Assembly: GCF_001425485.1 (NCBI RefSeq)
Contig: NZ_LMQW01000001.1
Coordinates: forward strand, 533,016-597,015
Length of the DNA stretch: 64,000 nt
Direction: 5' to 3'
Source of the DNA: Aureimonas sp. Leaf427
GTDB taxonomy: Bacteria > Pseudomonadota > Alphaproteobacteria > Rhizobiales > Rhizobiaceae
In this document: positions 40,678 to 48,869 of the stretch, piece after piece
Layout of the letters: each line of letters opens with the position of its first letter
Numbering within the stretch: position 1 is the stretch's first letter
The notes under the pieces: generated by a model
What the model was told of the DNA's origin: nothing
Databases searched by the model: none
What the model saw: only the letters and a program-made list of their open reading frames with translations
Translations under genes and position numbers: made by a program

Positions 40678-40920
40678 ATGTCACAGACGAAGCTCGCCCT
40701 TCTCGCCTCCTCGATCGCCGCAACGCTGGTGCTGGCCTTGGCCGCGCCCGCCGGCACGGCGACGCCGAGCCTGATCCGGCACGTCCATCTCAACGGCGTC
40801 TCCGGCCCCGCCTATTACTCCGTCGTCGAAGGCGGCTATCGCCCGGTCGTGGTTCGCGCGGCGAGCGCCGAACCGAAGACCGAGCAGGTCGCCGAGATCA
40901 CGCCCGCCGCCGCCGACTGA
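40678..40920 (+). CDS. Small hypothetical secreted protein
   Basis: The gene encodes 80 residues. The N-terminal third is a signal peptide (LALLASSIAATLVLALAAPAGTA). The mature part is short, with HVHLNGVSGPAYYSVVEGGYRPVVV and an acidic/Ala C terminus. No family is recognised. It lies on the opposite strand between ureA and ureJ and its stop is 52 bases from the ureA stop. Confidence 0.6.
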   Translation: MSQTKLALLASSIAATLVLALAAPAGTATPSLIRHVHLNGVSGPAYYSVVEGGYRPVVVRAASAEPKTEQVAEITPAAAD

Positions 40921-40972
40921 CGGACGTTCACGCCGGAAGACGCCCGCCAGGAAGCCGAGGCGCCCCGAAAGA

Positions 40973-41275
40973 TCAGCGGATCGGCTCGTGCACCGTCACG
41001 AGCTTGGTGCCGTCCGGAAACGTCGCCTCGACCTGGATGTCGTGGATCATCTCGGCAATGCCCTCCATCACCTGACCACGCCCGACGACATGCGCCCCCG
41101 CCTCCATGAGGTCGGCCACCGAGCGCCCGTCCCGCGCTCCTTCCACGACGAAATCGGTGATGAGGGCGATCGCCTCGGGATGGTTCAGCTTCACGCCGCG
41201 CGCGAGGCGCTTGCGCGCGACCTCCGCGGCCATGGCGACGAGAAGCTTGTCCTTTTCGCGCGGCGTCAACTGCAT
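40973..41275 (-). CDS. ureA: Urease gamma subunit
   Basis: The gene encodes 100 residues with the UreA pattern: [36 protein letters not shown], the [11 protein letters not shown] segment and the C-terminal [18 protein letters not shown]. It is a structural subunit of the urease trimer. It follows ureD by 40 bases on the minus strand but is cut off from ureB and ureJ by an opposing small gene. Confidence 0.97.
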   Translation of the reverse strand: MQLTPREKDKLLVAMAAEVARKRLARGVKLNHPEAIALITDFVVEGARDGRSVADLMEAGAHVVGRGQVMEGIAEMIHDIQVEATFPDGTKLVTVHEPIR

Positions 41276-41315
41276 GAACGGGCCTTTCGGATCGTGAATC
41301 TGAACCAGTGATCTC

Positions 41316-42164
41316 TCAGGTCGACCATATGCGGGGAAGCGGGCCGTCCGCCAGAGCGGCGAGCACGGGAACGAGCCGGCGTCGCAGCGCGAGGCCGCCG
41401 GATGCGACCAGCCGGACGAGGATCAGCCCGTCCACGAGGCTCGCCCCGCCGGCATCGCCGACGATCGCGCGCAAGGCGGCCAGCCGCGCTTCGGGCGCAG
41501 CGCCCTGGAAGAGAATGGTGGAAAAGGCGCGCGCCCCGCAGAGCGAAGCCGCCCGGGCCGCGACCTGCGACACGGGCCCGGAGAGCCGCAGATCGTCGGC
41601 GAAGACGAGCCGCCCCTCCCGCCGGATGCGCCAGCGGTCGCGGATCTCGCCCGTCACCACGCTCTCGCCCATCGTCTCGCGTCCCAGAATCACGCTTTCG
41701 CAGAGGATCACGGTGCTCGACGCCGCCATGTCCACCTCCAGCCGCCGCCTGAGCGCCCCGCCGTCGAAGAGGATCGTTTCCTGCGGTACGAAGAGAAACC
41801 GGGCATCGGCGCCGACATGCGCCTGCGTTTCCACCGAAGCCGCATCGCCGAGCGTGCGATAGACCCGCTCGCAGGCCTGCGTCGTCACGGTCAGGCTGGA
41901 GGCCTCGGCGAGCGTGAAGCCCTGCGACAGCCGATCGCCGCCCGCGAGCCCCCCGCAGGAATTGATGAGGATCGCCTCCGCGCCGAGACCCTCGTGAACC
42001 GTCGGAAAGCGCAGCTTCAAGGCTCCCGCCTGATGCAGCCGCCGCAGCCGCGTGCGCCCCGCCACCACCGCCACCTCCGCCCGCGCCGCGCCGACGGCAC
42101 GCTGCATGCGAATGGGGGCGGCGTTGGCCGGAGAGACGGCGTCCGACGAGAGCGGGGCGTTCAC
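41316..42164 (-). CDS. ureD: Urease accessory protein UreD
   Basis: The gene encodes 282 residues. Family motifs are [16 protein letters not shown]-like (here [19 protein letters not shown]), [34 protein letters not shown] and the [18 protein letters not shown] strand. UreD forms the scaffold of the UreD-UreF-UreG nickel-insertion complex. It is the first gene of the urease set, about 290 bases after urtE. Confidence 0.95.
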   Translation of the reverse strand: MNAPLSSDAVSPANAAPIRMQRAVGAARAEVAVVAGRTRLRRLHQAGALKLRFPTVHEGLGAEAILINSCGGLAGGDRLSQGFTLAEASSLTVTTQACERVYRTLGDAASVETQAHVGADARFLFVPQETILFDGGALRRRLEVDMAASSTVILCESVILGRETMGESVVTGEIRDRWRIRREGRLVFADDLRLSGPVSQVAARAASLCGARAFSTILFQGAAPEARLAALRAIVGDAGGASLVDGLILVRLVASGGLALRRRLVPVLAALADGPLPRIWST

Positions 42165-42235
42165 GGGGCGATCGAGCGTTGGAGCGGGGATCGAGAGCGA
42201 CCGTGAGGTGCGCTGCGCGGAGGTCTGCGCTCGAC

Positions 42236-42380
42236 GGCGCCCCCCTCTGGTCTGCCGACCATCTCCCCCTCAGGTGGGGAGATCAGGCTTGTCGCGACCC
42301 TTTGCGATTTCGATCTCCCTCCAAAGCTGCCGATCTCCCCCCTTGAGGGGGAGATGGTCGGCAGACCAGAGGGGGGCGCC
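42236..42380. repeat. Dispersed inverted-repeat element, copy 4 (variant)
   Basis: Same architecture as the other copies but with changes kept complementary in both arms: GGCGCCCCCCTCTGGTCTGCCGACC on the left and GGTCGGCAGACCAGAGGGGGGCGCC on the right, split here as two arms around about 90 bases. CATCTCCCCCT replaces CATCTCCCCCG. Paired changes suggest selection on stem pairing. It lies between ureD and urtE. Confidence 0.85.
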
Positions 42381-42456
42381 TCGAACCGCCCTGCGAACAG
42401 ACCCCGCAATCCCGACACAACCATCACCGACACACCCAACGCATCGGCCCCGCCTA

Positions 42457-43152
42457 TCACACCGTAAGATGCTTGCGCACCTCGGGATCGTCCAGCCCTT
42501 CCGCCGGGCCGTCGAAGACGATCTCGCCGCGGTCCATGATGTAGACCTTGTCCGCCAGCTCGCGGCAGAAATCGAGATACTGCTCGACGAGCAGGATCGC
42601 GAGCCCCGTGTTCTCCTTCAGATAGCGGATCGCCCGGCCGATATCCTTGATGATCGACGGCTGGATGCCCTCCGTCGGCTCGTCCAGGACGAGAAGGCGC
42701 GGCCGCGTCACCAGAGCCCGGCCGATCGCCAGCTGCTGCTGCTGCCCGCCCGACAAATCGCCCCCGCGCCGCCCCAGCATCGTCTTCAGCACCGGAAACA
42801 TCTCGAACACATGAGGCGGGATCGTCCGATCGCTGCGCTTCAGCGGCGAAAACCCCGTCTGCAGATTCTCCTTCACCGTCAGAAGCGGGAACACCTCCCG
42901 CCCCTGCGGCACGAAGCCGATGCCCTTCCGCGCCCGCGCATACGGCGCGTCCCGCCCCAGAACCTCGCCCCCCAGCGAAATCGTCCCCGACCGGATCGGC
43001 TGCTGCCCCACGACCGCCCGCATCAGGCTGGTCTTCCCCACCCCGTTCCGCCCGAGAACGCAGGTGATCTGAGCCTCCTTCGCCTCGATCGAAACACCCC
43101 GCAACGCCTGCGCGGCCCCGTAGTAGAGATCGACATTGGACACGGTCAGCAT
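42457..43152 (-). CDS. urtE: Urea ABC transporter ATP-binding protein UrtE
   Basis: The gene encodes 231 residues: a LivF-like ATPase. Walker A GRNGVGKTS, Q-loop VPQGREVFP, signature DLSGGQQQQLAIGRAL and Walker B LLVLDEPTEGIQPS are intact, and DLYYGAAQALRGVS at the N terminus is typical of UrtE. With UrtD it powers high-affinity urea uptake. It is separated from urtD by a 210-base spacer full of hairpins. Confidence 0.95.
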   Translation of the reverse strand: MLTVSNVDLYYGAAQALRGVSIEAKEAQITCVLGRNGVGKTSLMRAVVGQQPIRSGTISLGGEVLGRDAPYARARKGIGFVPQGREVFPLLTVKENLQTGFSPLKRSDRTIPPHVFEMFPVLKTMLGRRGGDLSGGQQQQLAIGRALVTRPRLLVLDEPTEGIQPSIIKDIGRAIRYLKENTGLAILLVEQYLDFCRELADKVYIMDRGEIVFDGPAEGLDDPEVRKHLTV

Positions 43153-43201
43153 GGCTCGGCCTTCGGTTGCGGGATGGCGGGGCTGCCGCCCCGGGCCCGG
43201 C

Positions 43202-43336
43202 CCGGGACGGAAGTCCCGGACCCTACTTTCTTTTTGTCTCTCAAGAGGGGCCGACGGCCCCTTTTGAGAGACAACACGAGAATGGGTTCCAAGGGACGAC
43301 CGTCCCTTGGCAGGGGTCAGGGGACGGCGTCCCCTG
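43202..43336. repeat. Array of four consecutive hairpins between urtD and urtE
   Basis: Stem 1 at 43202-43219: CCGGGAC/GTCCCGG, loop GGAA. Stem 2 at 43236-43272: 17 bp GTCTCTCAAGAGGGGCC with one wobble pair, loop GAC. Stem 3 at 43289-43310: CCAAGGGACG/CGTCCCTTGG, loop AC. Stem 4 at 43318-43336: CAGGGGAC/GTCCCCTG, loop GGC. It occupies most of the urtD-urtE spacer and may attenuate or stabilise the transcript. Confidence 0.85.
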
Positions 43337-43362
43337 TCTCCCACGGCGAAACCGCGCCATGC

Positions 43363-44229
43363 CTACCGTCCGAGGTAGACCTCGACGACGCGGGGGTCGG
43401 CGCTGACGGCGTCGAGGGTGCCTTCGGCGAGGACCGAGCCTTCGTGGAGGCAGGTGACCTTGACGTCGAGGGCCCGGACGAAGTGCATGTCGTGTTCGAC
43501 GACGACGACGGAGCGGGTTCGGGCGATGTCCTTGAGGAGGCGCGCGGTTTCCTCGGTTTCGGCGTCGGTCATGCCGGCGACGGGTTCGTCGACCAGCAAG
43601 AGCTCGGGGTCCTGGGCGAGGAGCATGCCGATTTCGAGCCACTGCTTCTGGCCGTGGGAGAGGTCGGCGGCGAGGCGGTCGCGATGCTGGCCGAGGCGGG
43701 TGAGGCCGAAGATCTCGTCGATCTTGTCGGCCTCGCCTCTGGTGTTCCGATGAAGGAGCGCGGAGAAGACGCCGCGCGAGCCGGCCATGGCGAGGCGCAG
43801 GTTGTCCTCCACGGTGTGGCTGTCGAAGACGGTCGGCTTCTGGAACTTGCGACCGATGCCCATGGAGGCGATCGCGGCCTCGTCGTGGCGGGTGAGATCG
43901 ACGTCGCCGCGGAAGTAGACCTCGCCGGTGTCGGGGCGGGTCTTGCCGGTGATGATGTCCATCATCGTCGTCTTGCCGGCCCCGTTCGGCCCGATGATCG
44001 CGCGCATCTCGCCCTTCTGGATGACGAGGGAGAGGCCGTTGATCGCCTTGAACCCGTCGAAGGCCTTGGTGACGCCGTCGAGATAGAGGAGGGTTTCGCG
44101 GCGGGCGCTGCCTTCGGCCTCGATGCGGGCGCGTTCGAGGGCGCGCTGGGTGGCGTAGGGATGCGGCGAGACGAAGGGCTCGGCGCGTTCGGGAACGTAG
44201 GCGGCGGTGAGTTCGGCCATGTCGGTCAC
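43363..44229 (-). CDS. urtD: Urea ABC transporter ATP-binding protein UrtD
   Basis: The gene encodes 288 residues: a LivG-like ATPase with Walker A GPNGAGKTT, GRKFQKPTVFDSHTVEDNL (characteristic of UrtD), signature DLSHGQKQWLEIGMLL and Walker B LLLVDEPVAGM. It has about 45 extra N-terminal residues before the domain. The start overlaps the urtC stop as ATGA. Confidence 0.95.
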   Translation of the reverse strand: MTDMAELTAAYVPERAEPFVSPHPYATQRALERARIEAEGSARRETLLYLDGVTKAFDGFKAINGLSLVIQKGEMRAIIGPNGAGKTTMMDIITGKTRPDTGEVYFRGDVDLTRHDEAAIASMGIGRKFQKPTVFDSHTVEDNLRLAMAGSRGVFSALLHRNTRGEADKIDEIFGLTRLGQHRDRLAADLSHGQKQWLEIGMLLAQDPELLLVDEPVAGMTDAETEETARLLKDIARTRSVVVVEHDMHFVRALDVKVTCLHEGSVLAEGTLDAVSADPRVVEVYLGR

Positions 44230-45398
44230 TCCGCGGCGCTGGGGGCGGCATCGCCCGGCATGGTGGAGGCCGGCGAGGTGCCGATCCCGCGCTCGGCCTG
44301 CCGGGCTTTCAGGCGCTCGCGGCCGGAGGTCCAGCCGTGATCGATCGTGCCGACGATGCCGCGCGGCAGGAAGATCGTGACGAAGACGAAGAGCCCGCCG
44401 AGGACGAAGAGCCAGTAGTCGGGCGCGGCGGCGGTGAAGACGCTCTTGCCGGTGTTGACCAGCAGCGCGCCGAGGATGGGGCCGAGGATCGTGCCGCGCC
44501 CGCCCACCGCCGTCCAGACGACGACCTCGATCGAGTTCACCGGCGCGAACTCGCCGGGATTGATGATGCCGACCTGCGGCACGTAGAGCGCGCCGGCGAT
44601 GCCCGCCATGACGGCCGAAAGCGTGAAGGCGAAGAGCTTCACATGGTCGGCGCGCCAGCCGAGAAAGCGCGTGCGGCTTTCCGCGTCGCGCACCGCGATC
44701 ATCAGCTTGCCGAGCTTGGAGCGCGTGACGACGCCGGTGACGACGACGCCGAGCGCCAGAGCGAGGCAGGAGGCGACGAAGAGGCCGAGGCGGGTCGAAG
44801 GCGCCTGCAGGGAATAGCCGAGCAGTTCCTTGAAGTCGGTGAGGCCGTTATTGCCGCCGAAGCCCATGTCGTTCTGGAAGAAGGCGAGGAGCAGCGCGTA
44901 GGTCAGCGCCTGCGTGATGATCGACAGATAGACGCCGGTGACGCGGGAGCGGAAGGCGAAGTAGCCGAAGACGAAGGCGAGGAGGCCGGGCACGAGGACG
45001 ACCATCAGCGCCGCGAACCAGAACTGGTCGAAGCCCTGCCAGAACCAGGGCAGTTCCTTCCAGTTGAGGAAGACCATGAAGTCGGGCAGCTCGGCATTGC
45101 CGTACTGACCCCGGCTGCCGATCTGGCGCATGAGATACATGCCCATCGCATAGCCGCCGAGCGCGAAGAAGGCGCCGTGGCCGAGCGAGAGGATGCCGAC
45201 ATAGCCCCAGACGAGATCGAGCGCGAGCGCCAGGAGCGCGTAAGTGAGATACTTGCCGATCAGCGGCACGGCATAGGGCGGGATGTGGAAGAGGCTGGTC
45301 TCGGGCAGGCCGGCGGCCAGCGGCACGAGGATGGCGGCAGCGAGCAGCGCGGCCACGACGAACCAGACGCGGGGCCCGAGAAACTTGGCGAAGAGCAC
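44226..45398 (-). CDS. urtC: Urea ABC transporter permease UrtC
   Basis: The gene encodes 390 residues with about ten hydrophobic segments. It belongs to the LivM-like permease family: LDLVWGYVGILSLGHGAFFALGGYAMGMYLMR, FGYFAFRSRVTGVYLSIITQALTYALLLAFFQNDMGFGGNNGLTDF and the EAA-like RFLGWRADHVKLFAF. The GHG and GGNNGLT motifs are those of UrtC. It follows urtB by 56 bases. Confidence 0.95.
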   Translation of the reverse strand: MLFAKFLGPRVWFVVAALLAAAILVPLAAGLPETSLFHIPPYAVPLIGKYLTYALLALALDLVWGYVGILSLGHGAFFALGGYAMGMYLMRQIGSRGQYGNAELPDFMVFLNWKELPWFWQGFDQFWFAALMVVLVPGLLAFVFGYFAFRSRVTGVYLSIITQALTYALLLAFFQNDMGFGGNNGLTDFKELLGYSLQAPSTRLGLFVASCLALALGVVVTGVVTRSKLGKLMIAVRDAESRTRFLGWRADHVKLFAFTLSAVMAGIAGALYVPQVGIINPGEFAPVNSIEVVVWTAVGGRGTILGPILGALLVNTGKSVFTAAAPDYWLFVLGGLFVFVTIFLPRGIVGTIDHGWTSGRERLKARQAERGIGTSPASTMPGDAAPSAAE

Positions 45399-45454
45399 CT
45401 ATCGGCTCCTTGTCCTGGAGGAACGGCGGGCGAAGCGGTCGAGGGAGAGGCCGG

Positions 45455-47077
45455 TCATGCGTCCACGAACCTCCCCTTCTGGGCGAAGAGACCGCGCGGG
45501 CGCTTCTGGATGAAGAGGATGATGAGGACGAGCACCACGATCTTGCCGACGACGGCGCCGGCATAGGGTTCGAGGAACTTGTTGAGGATGCCGAGCGACA
45601 TGGCGCCGACGAGCGTGCCCCAGAGGTTTCCGACGCCGCCGAAGACCACGACCATGAAACTGTCGATGATGTAGCCCTGCCCGAGATCGGGCGAGACGTT
45701 GTCGATCTGGCTGAGCGCGACGCCGGCGATGCCCGCGATGCCGGACCCGAGCGCGAAGGTCATGGCGTCGACGAAGGGAGTGCGGATGCCCATGGCGGAG
45801 GCCATCTTCCGGTTCTGCGTGACGGCGCGCATCTTGAGGCCGGCCGAGGTGCGGTTCAGCGCGAAGAGAAGAGCTGCGAAGACGGCGAGCGCGAAGAGGA
45901 TGATCCACATCCGGTTCCAGGTGACGGCCATCAGCCCGACCTGGAAGGAGCCCGACATCCAGGACGGGTTGCCGACCTCCTGGTTCGTCGCGCCGAAGTA
46001 GAGGCGCACGGCCTGCTGCAGGATCAGCGAGACGCCGTAGGTCGCGAGCAGCGTCTCCAGCGGGCGCCCGTAGAGGAAGCGGATGAGGCAGCGCTCCATC
46101 AGGAGCCCGACGCTTCCGGCGACGAGGAAGGCGAGCGGCAGCGCGATGGCGAGCGAGTAGTCGAAGAGGAAGGGCGCATGGCTGCGGATCGCCTCCTGCA
46201 CGACGAAGGTCGTGTAGGCGCCGAGCATGATCATCTCGCCATGGGCCATGTTGATGACGCCCATCACGCCGAAGGTGATGGCAAGACCGATGGCGGCCAG
46301 CAGCAGGACCGAGCCGAGCGAGATGCCGTACCAGATGTTCTGCGCCTGGCTCCAGGCCGCGATCCGGCCCTCGATCGCCTCGGCGGCGCGGGTCGCGGTC
46401 GCGGTCAGCGTCGCGTCGCCGCCGGCGCGGATGCCGGAGAGGACGGCGAGCGCCTGACGGTCGCCCCGGGCCGAGACGGTCTCGATGGCGGCGAGCTTCT
46501 CCTCGGTGGAGAGGTCGGATTTCAAGACGGCGGCCGCGCGCGCCTCGGCGAGCTTGGCCTTGATGTCGGGCACCGTCTCCTCGGCGAGCGCGGCGTCGAG
46601 GATGCCGACCTGCTCGGCGCTGGCGGAGGTGAAGAGGTTCAGCGCGGCGGAGCGGCGCACGCCCTCGTCCGGCGAGCGCAGCGTCAGGGAGCCCATGGCA
46701 TCGGCGACGACGTTGCGGGTGGAGTTCTTGACCTTGACCTTTTCGAGGTCGCCCTTGGGAGCGGTGCCGGCCGGCTCGCCGGTCAGCGCGTCGAAGATCG
46801 AGAGCGGATCGCCGCCCCGGGCGATCACGACGGAATTGTCGGCCTTGCGATAGTAGAGCTCGCCCGCGGCCAGCGCGTTCAGCGCGTTCGCGACCTGAAG
46901 GTCGCCGGTCGCGGCGAGCTTCTTCACGGTCGCCTCGGTCTCGGAAAAGCTCCGCTTGCCCGCGAACTCCGCGATGATGGCGGCGGCCCCGCTCTCCTGC
47001 GCCGCGGCCGGACGGCCGGGCAGCGAGAGGAGGACGAGGGCGAGAAGGAGGAGGAGCCGCTTGACGGTCAAGGTCAT
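45455..47077 (-). CDS. urtB: Urea ABC transporter permease UrtB
   Basis: The gene encodes 540 residues. Unusually for LivH-like permeases but normal for UrtB, a signal peptide (LLLLLALVLLSLPGRPAAA) and about 200 extracytoplasmic residues precede the membrane domain (from about WYGISLGSVLLLAAIGLAITFGVMGVINMAHGEMIMLGAYTTFVVQ). Later segments include RAVTQNRKMASAMGI and GFVDA-type C terminus. It forms the urea channel with UrtC. The ATG at 47077 gives the exported N terminus. Confidence 0.95.
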   Translation of the reverse strand: MTLTVKRLLLLLALVLLSLPGRPAAAQESGAAAIIAEFAGKRSFSETEATVKKLAATGDLQVANALNALAAGELYYRKADNSVVIARGGDPLSIFDALTGEPAGTAPKGDLEKVKVKNSTRNVVADAMGSLTLRSPDEGVRRSAALNLFTSASAEQVGILDAALAEETVPDIKAKLAEARAAAVLKSDLSTEEKLAAIETVSARGDRQALAVLSGIRAGGDATLTATATRAAEAIEGRIAAWSQAQNIWYGISLGSVLLLAAIGLAITFGVMGVINMAHGEMIMLGAYTTFVVQEAIRSHAPFLFDYSLAIALPLAFLVAGSVGLLMERCLIRFLYGRPLETLLATYGVSLILQQAVRLYFGATNQEVGNPSWMSGSFQVGLMAVTWNRMWIILFALAVFAALLFALNRTSAGLKMRAVTQNRKMASAMGIRTPFVDAMTFALGSGIAGIAGVALSQIDNVSPDLGQGYIIDSFMVVVFGGVGNLWGTLVGAMSLGILNKFLEPYAGAVVGKIVVLVLIILFIQKRPRGLFAQKGRFVDA

Positions 47078-47278
47078 GGAAAAGCGCCGATCCGCGAGGG
47101 AGTGCCGCCCGAGGGAGGCATCTTTGGAAAAACGGGGCGACGCCGAAGAAAGCGCCGCCCCGAAGGGACGATCCGGAGGTTTGGGAGCCCGGACGGATCG
47201 CCTGGGAGAAGGGGTGGTTCGGCCGTTGAAGAGACCGGGATTTGGAAGTCGGCGCCTTACGGCGCCCGCAAGCTTCAT

Positions 47279-47300
47279 CCCGCCGCCGCTCGGCGGCGGG
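47279..47300 (-). terminator. GC-rich hairpin after urtA
   Basis: A near-perfect palindrome CCCGCCGCCG-CT-CGGCGGCGGG lies 14 bases past the urtA stop. There is no T-run, so it may reduce rather than stop transcription into urtB, or protect the urtA mRNA end, as is usual for highly expressed binding-protein genes. Confidence 0.5.
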
Positions 47301-47314
47301 ACCGATGAGCCGGC

Positions 47315-48634
47315 TTACTTCGCCGCGACCGCGCCCGCGCCGCCGCACTTGCCGGTGGCGGTGTTGAAGTTGCCGCAGGACATCGGAGCGCGCCAGTCGG
47401 AGATGAGGGGCTTGGATTCCGGCAGGTAGTCGGACCACTCGTCGCCGAGCACGAGGCCGGGCGTCTCGTAGACGACCTCGAACTGGCCGTCTTCCTGGAT
47501 CTCGCCGATGAGAACGGGCTTGGTGATGTGGTGGTTGGCGCCCATGGAGGAGAGGCCGCCCGTGAGGTTCGGCACGGAGACGCCGACCATCGCGTCGATG
47601 ACCTTGTCGCTATCGGTCGTGCCGGCGGCCTCGACGGCCTTCACCCACATCTGGAAGCCGATGTAATGGGCCTCCATCGGGTCGTTGGTCACGCGCTTGT
47701 CGTTCTTGGTGAAGGCCTTCCACTTGGCGATGAACTCGGCATTGGCCGGGTTGTCGACGGACTGGAAGTAGTTCCAGGCGGCGAGGTGGCCGACGAGCGG
47801 CTTGGTGTCGATGCCGGCGAGTTCCTCTTCGCCCACCGAGAAGGCCATGACCGGAATGTCCTCGGCCGTGATGCCCTGGTTGGCGAGTTCCTTGTAGAAG
47901 GGCACGTTCGCATCGCCGTTGACGGTCGAGACGACGCCGGTCTTCTTGCCCGAGGAGCCGAACTCCTTGATGGCCGCGACCTCGGTCTGCCAGTCGGAGA
48001 AGCCGAAGGGCGTGTAGTTGACCTTGATGTCCTCGGCGGCGACGCCCTTGGACTTCAGGTAGGCTTCGAGGATCTTGTTGGTCGTGCGGGGATAGACGTA
48101 GTCGGTGCCTTCCAGCACCCAACGCTCGACGCCTTCCTCCATCATGTAGTCGACGGCCGGGATCGCCTGCTGGTTCGGGGCGGCGCCGGTGTAGAAGATG
48201 TTGCGCGAGGATTCCTCGCCCTCGTACTGCACGGGATAGAACACGACGGTGTTCAGTTCCTCGGCAACCGGCAGGATGGATTTGCGCGAGACCGAGGTCC
48301 AGCAGCAGAACACGGCCGCGACCTTCTGCGCGGAGACCAGATCACGCATCTTCTCGGCGAAGAGCGGCCAGTCGGAAGCGGGATCGACGACGACGGCTTC
48401 GAGCGGCCGGCCGAGGAGACCGCCCTTGGCGTTCTGCTCGTCGATCATCATGAGCATCGCGTCCTTCAGCGTCGTCTCCGAGATCGCCATCGTGCCCGAC
48501 AGCGAATGGAGGACGCCGACCTTGATCGGCTCGCCCGAGGGCTTGGTCTGCGCCATCGTGCCCGTGACGGAAGCCGAGATCATCGCGCCGGCGGCGAGAC
48601 CCTTCAGCCAGTGCTTGCCCGAGAAGAAACCCAT
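47315..48634 (-). CDS. urtA: Urea ABC transporter substrate-binding protein UrtA
   Basis: The gene encodes 439 residues. Signal peptide (KGLAAGAMISASVTGTMAQ) and a periplasmic type I binding fold with GVLHSLSGTMAISETTLKDAMLMMIDEQNAKGG, CCWTSVSRKSILPVAEEL, FYPVQYEGEESSRNIFYTGAAPNQQ and SWQTE-like FSDWQTEVAAIKEF. These are diagnostic of UrtA over the related amide-binding FmdD and amino-acid receptors. It is the first gene of the urt operon and divergent from the hybrid kinase gene. Confidence 0.96.
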   Translation of the reverse strand: MGFFSGKHWLKGLAAGAMISASVTGTMAQTKPSGEPIKVGVLHSLSGTMAISETTLKDAMLMMIDEQNAKGGLLGRPLEAVVVDPASDWPLFAEKMRDLVSAQKVAAVFCCWTSVSRKSILPVAEELNTVVFYPVQYEGEESSRNIFYTGAAPNQQAIPAVDYMMEEGVERWVLEGTDYVYPRTTNKILEAYLKSKGVAAEDIKVNYTPFGFSDWQTEVAAIKEFGSSGKKTGVVSTVNGDANVPFYKELANQGITAEDIPVMAFSVGEEELAGIDTKPLVGHLAAWNYFQSVDNPANAEFIAKWKAFTKNDKRVTNDPMEAHYIGFQMWVKAVEAAGTTDSDKVIDAMVGVSVPNLTGGLSSMGANHHITKPVLIGEIQEDGQFEVVYETPGLVLGDEWSDYLPESKPLISDWRAPMSCGNFNTATGKCGGAGAVAAK

Positions 48635-48722
48635 ATGTCGAAACCCCCTGCCGTGATCCGGTTGGCGGCGCCATGCTGCACCGCCGTAGCCGGACCTTCG
48701 GCCAGAGGGTTGACGAGTGGTA

Positions 48723-48738
48723 TACGTCGATTGACGTA
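48723..48738. promoter_or_regulatory. Inverted repeat between urtA and the hybrid kinase gene
   Basis: A perfect TACGTC-GATT-GACGTA repeat is centred in the 235-base divergent spacer (48635-48869). It is well placed to control both urtA and the kinase operon and is a candidate site for the LuxR-type response regulator encoded at 52246. Confidence 0.55.
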
Positions 48739-48869
48739 GCTGACCCGAAGCTTGCCGGAAAAGCTCCGGCGAGCGGCGCGTGCCCCGGCCCTTCCTCGCG
48801 CACCGGGACGGTCGCGCCGCACGGAATGATTCTTGCTTCTTTCCGGGAAGGATAGGCAAGAAAGGTCCC

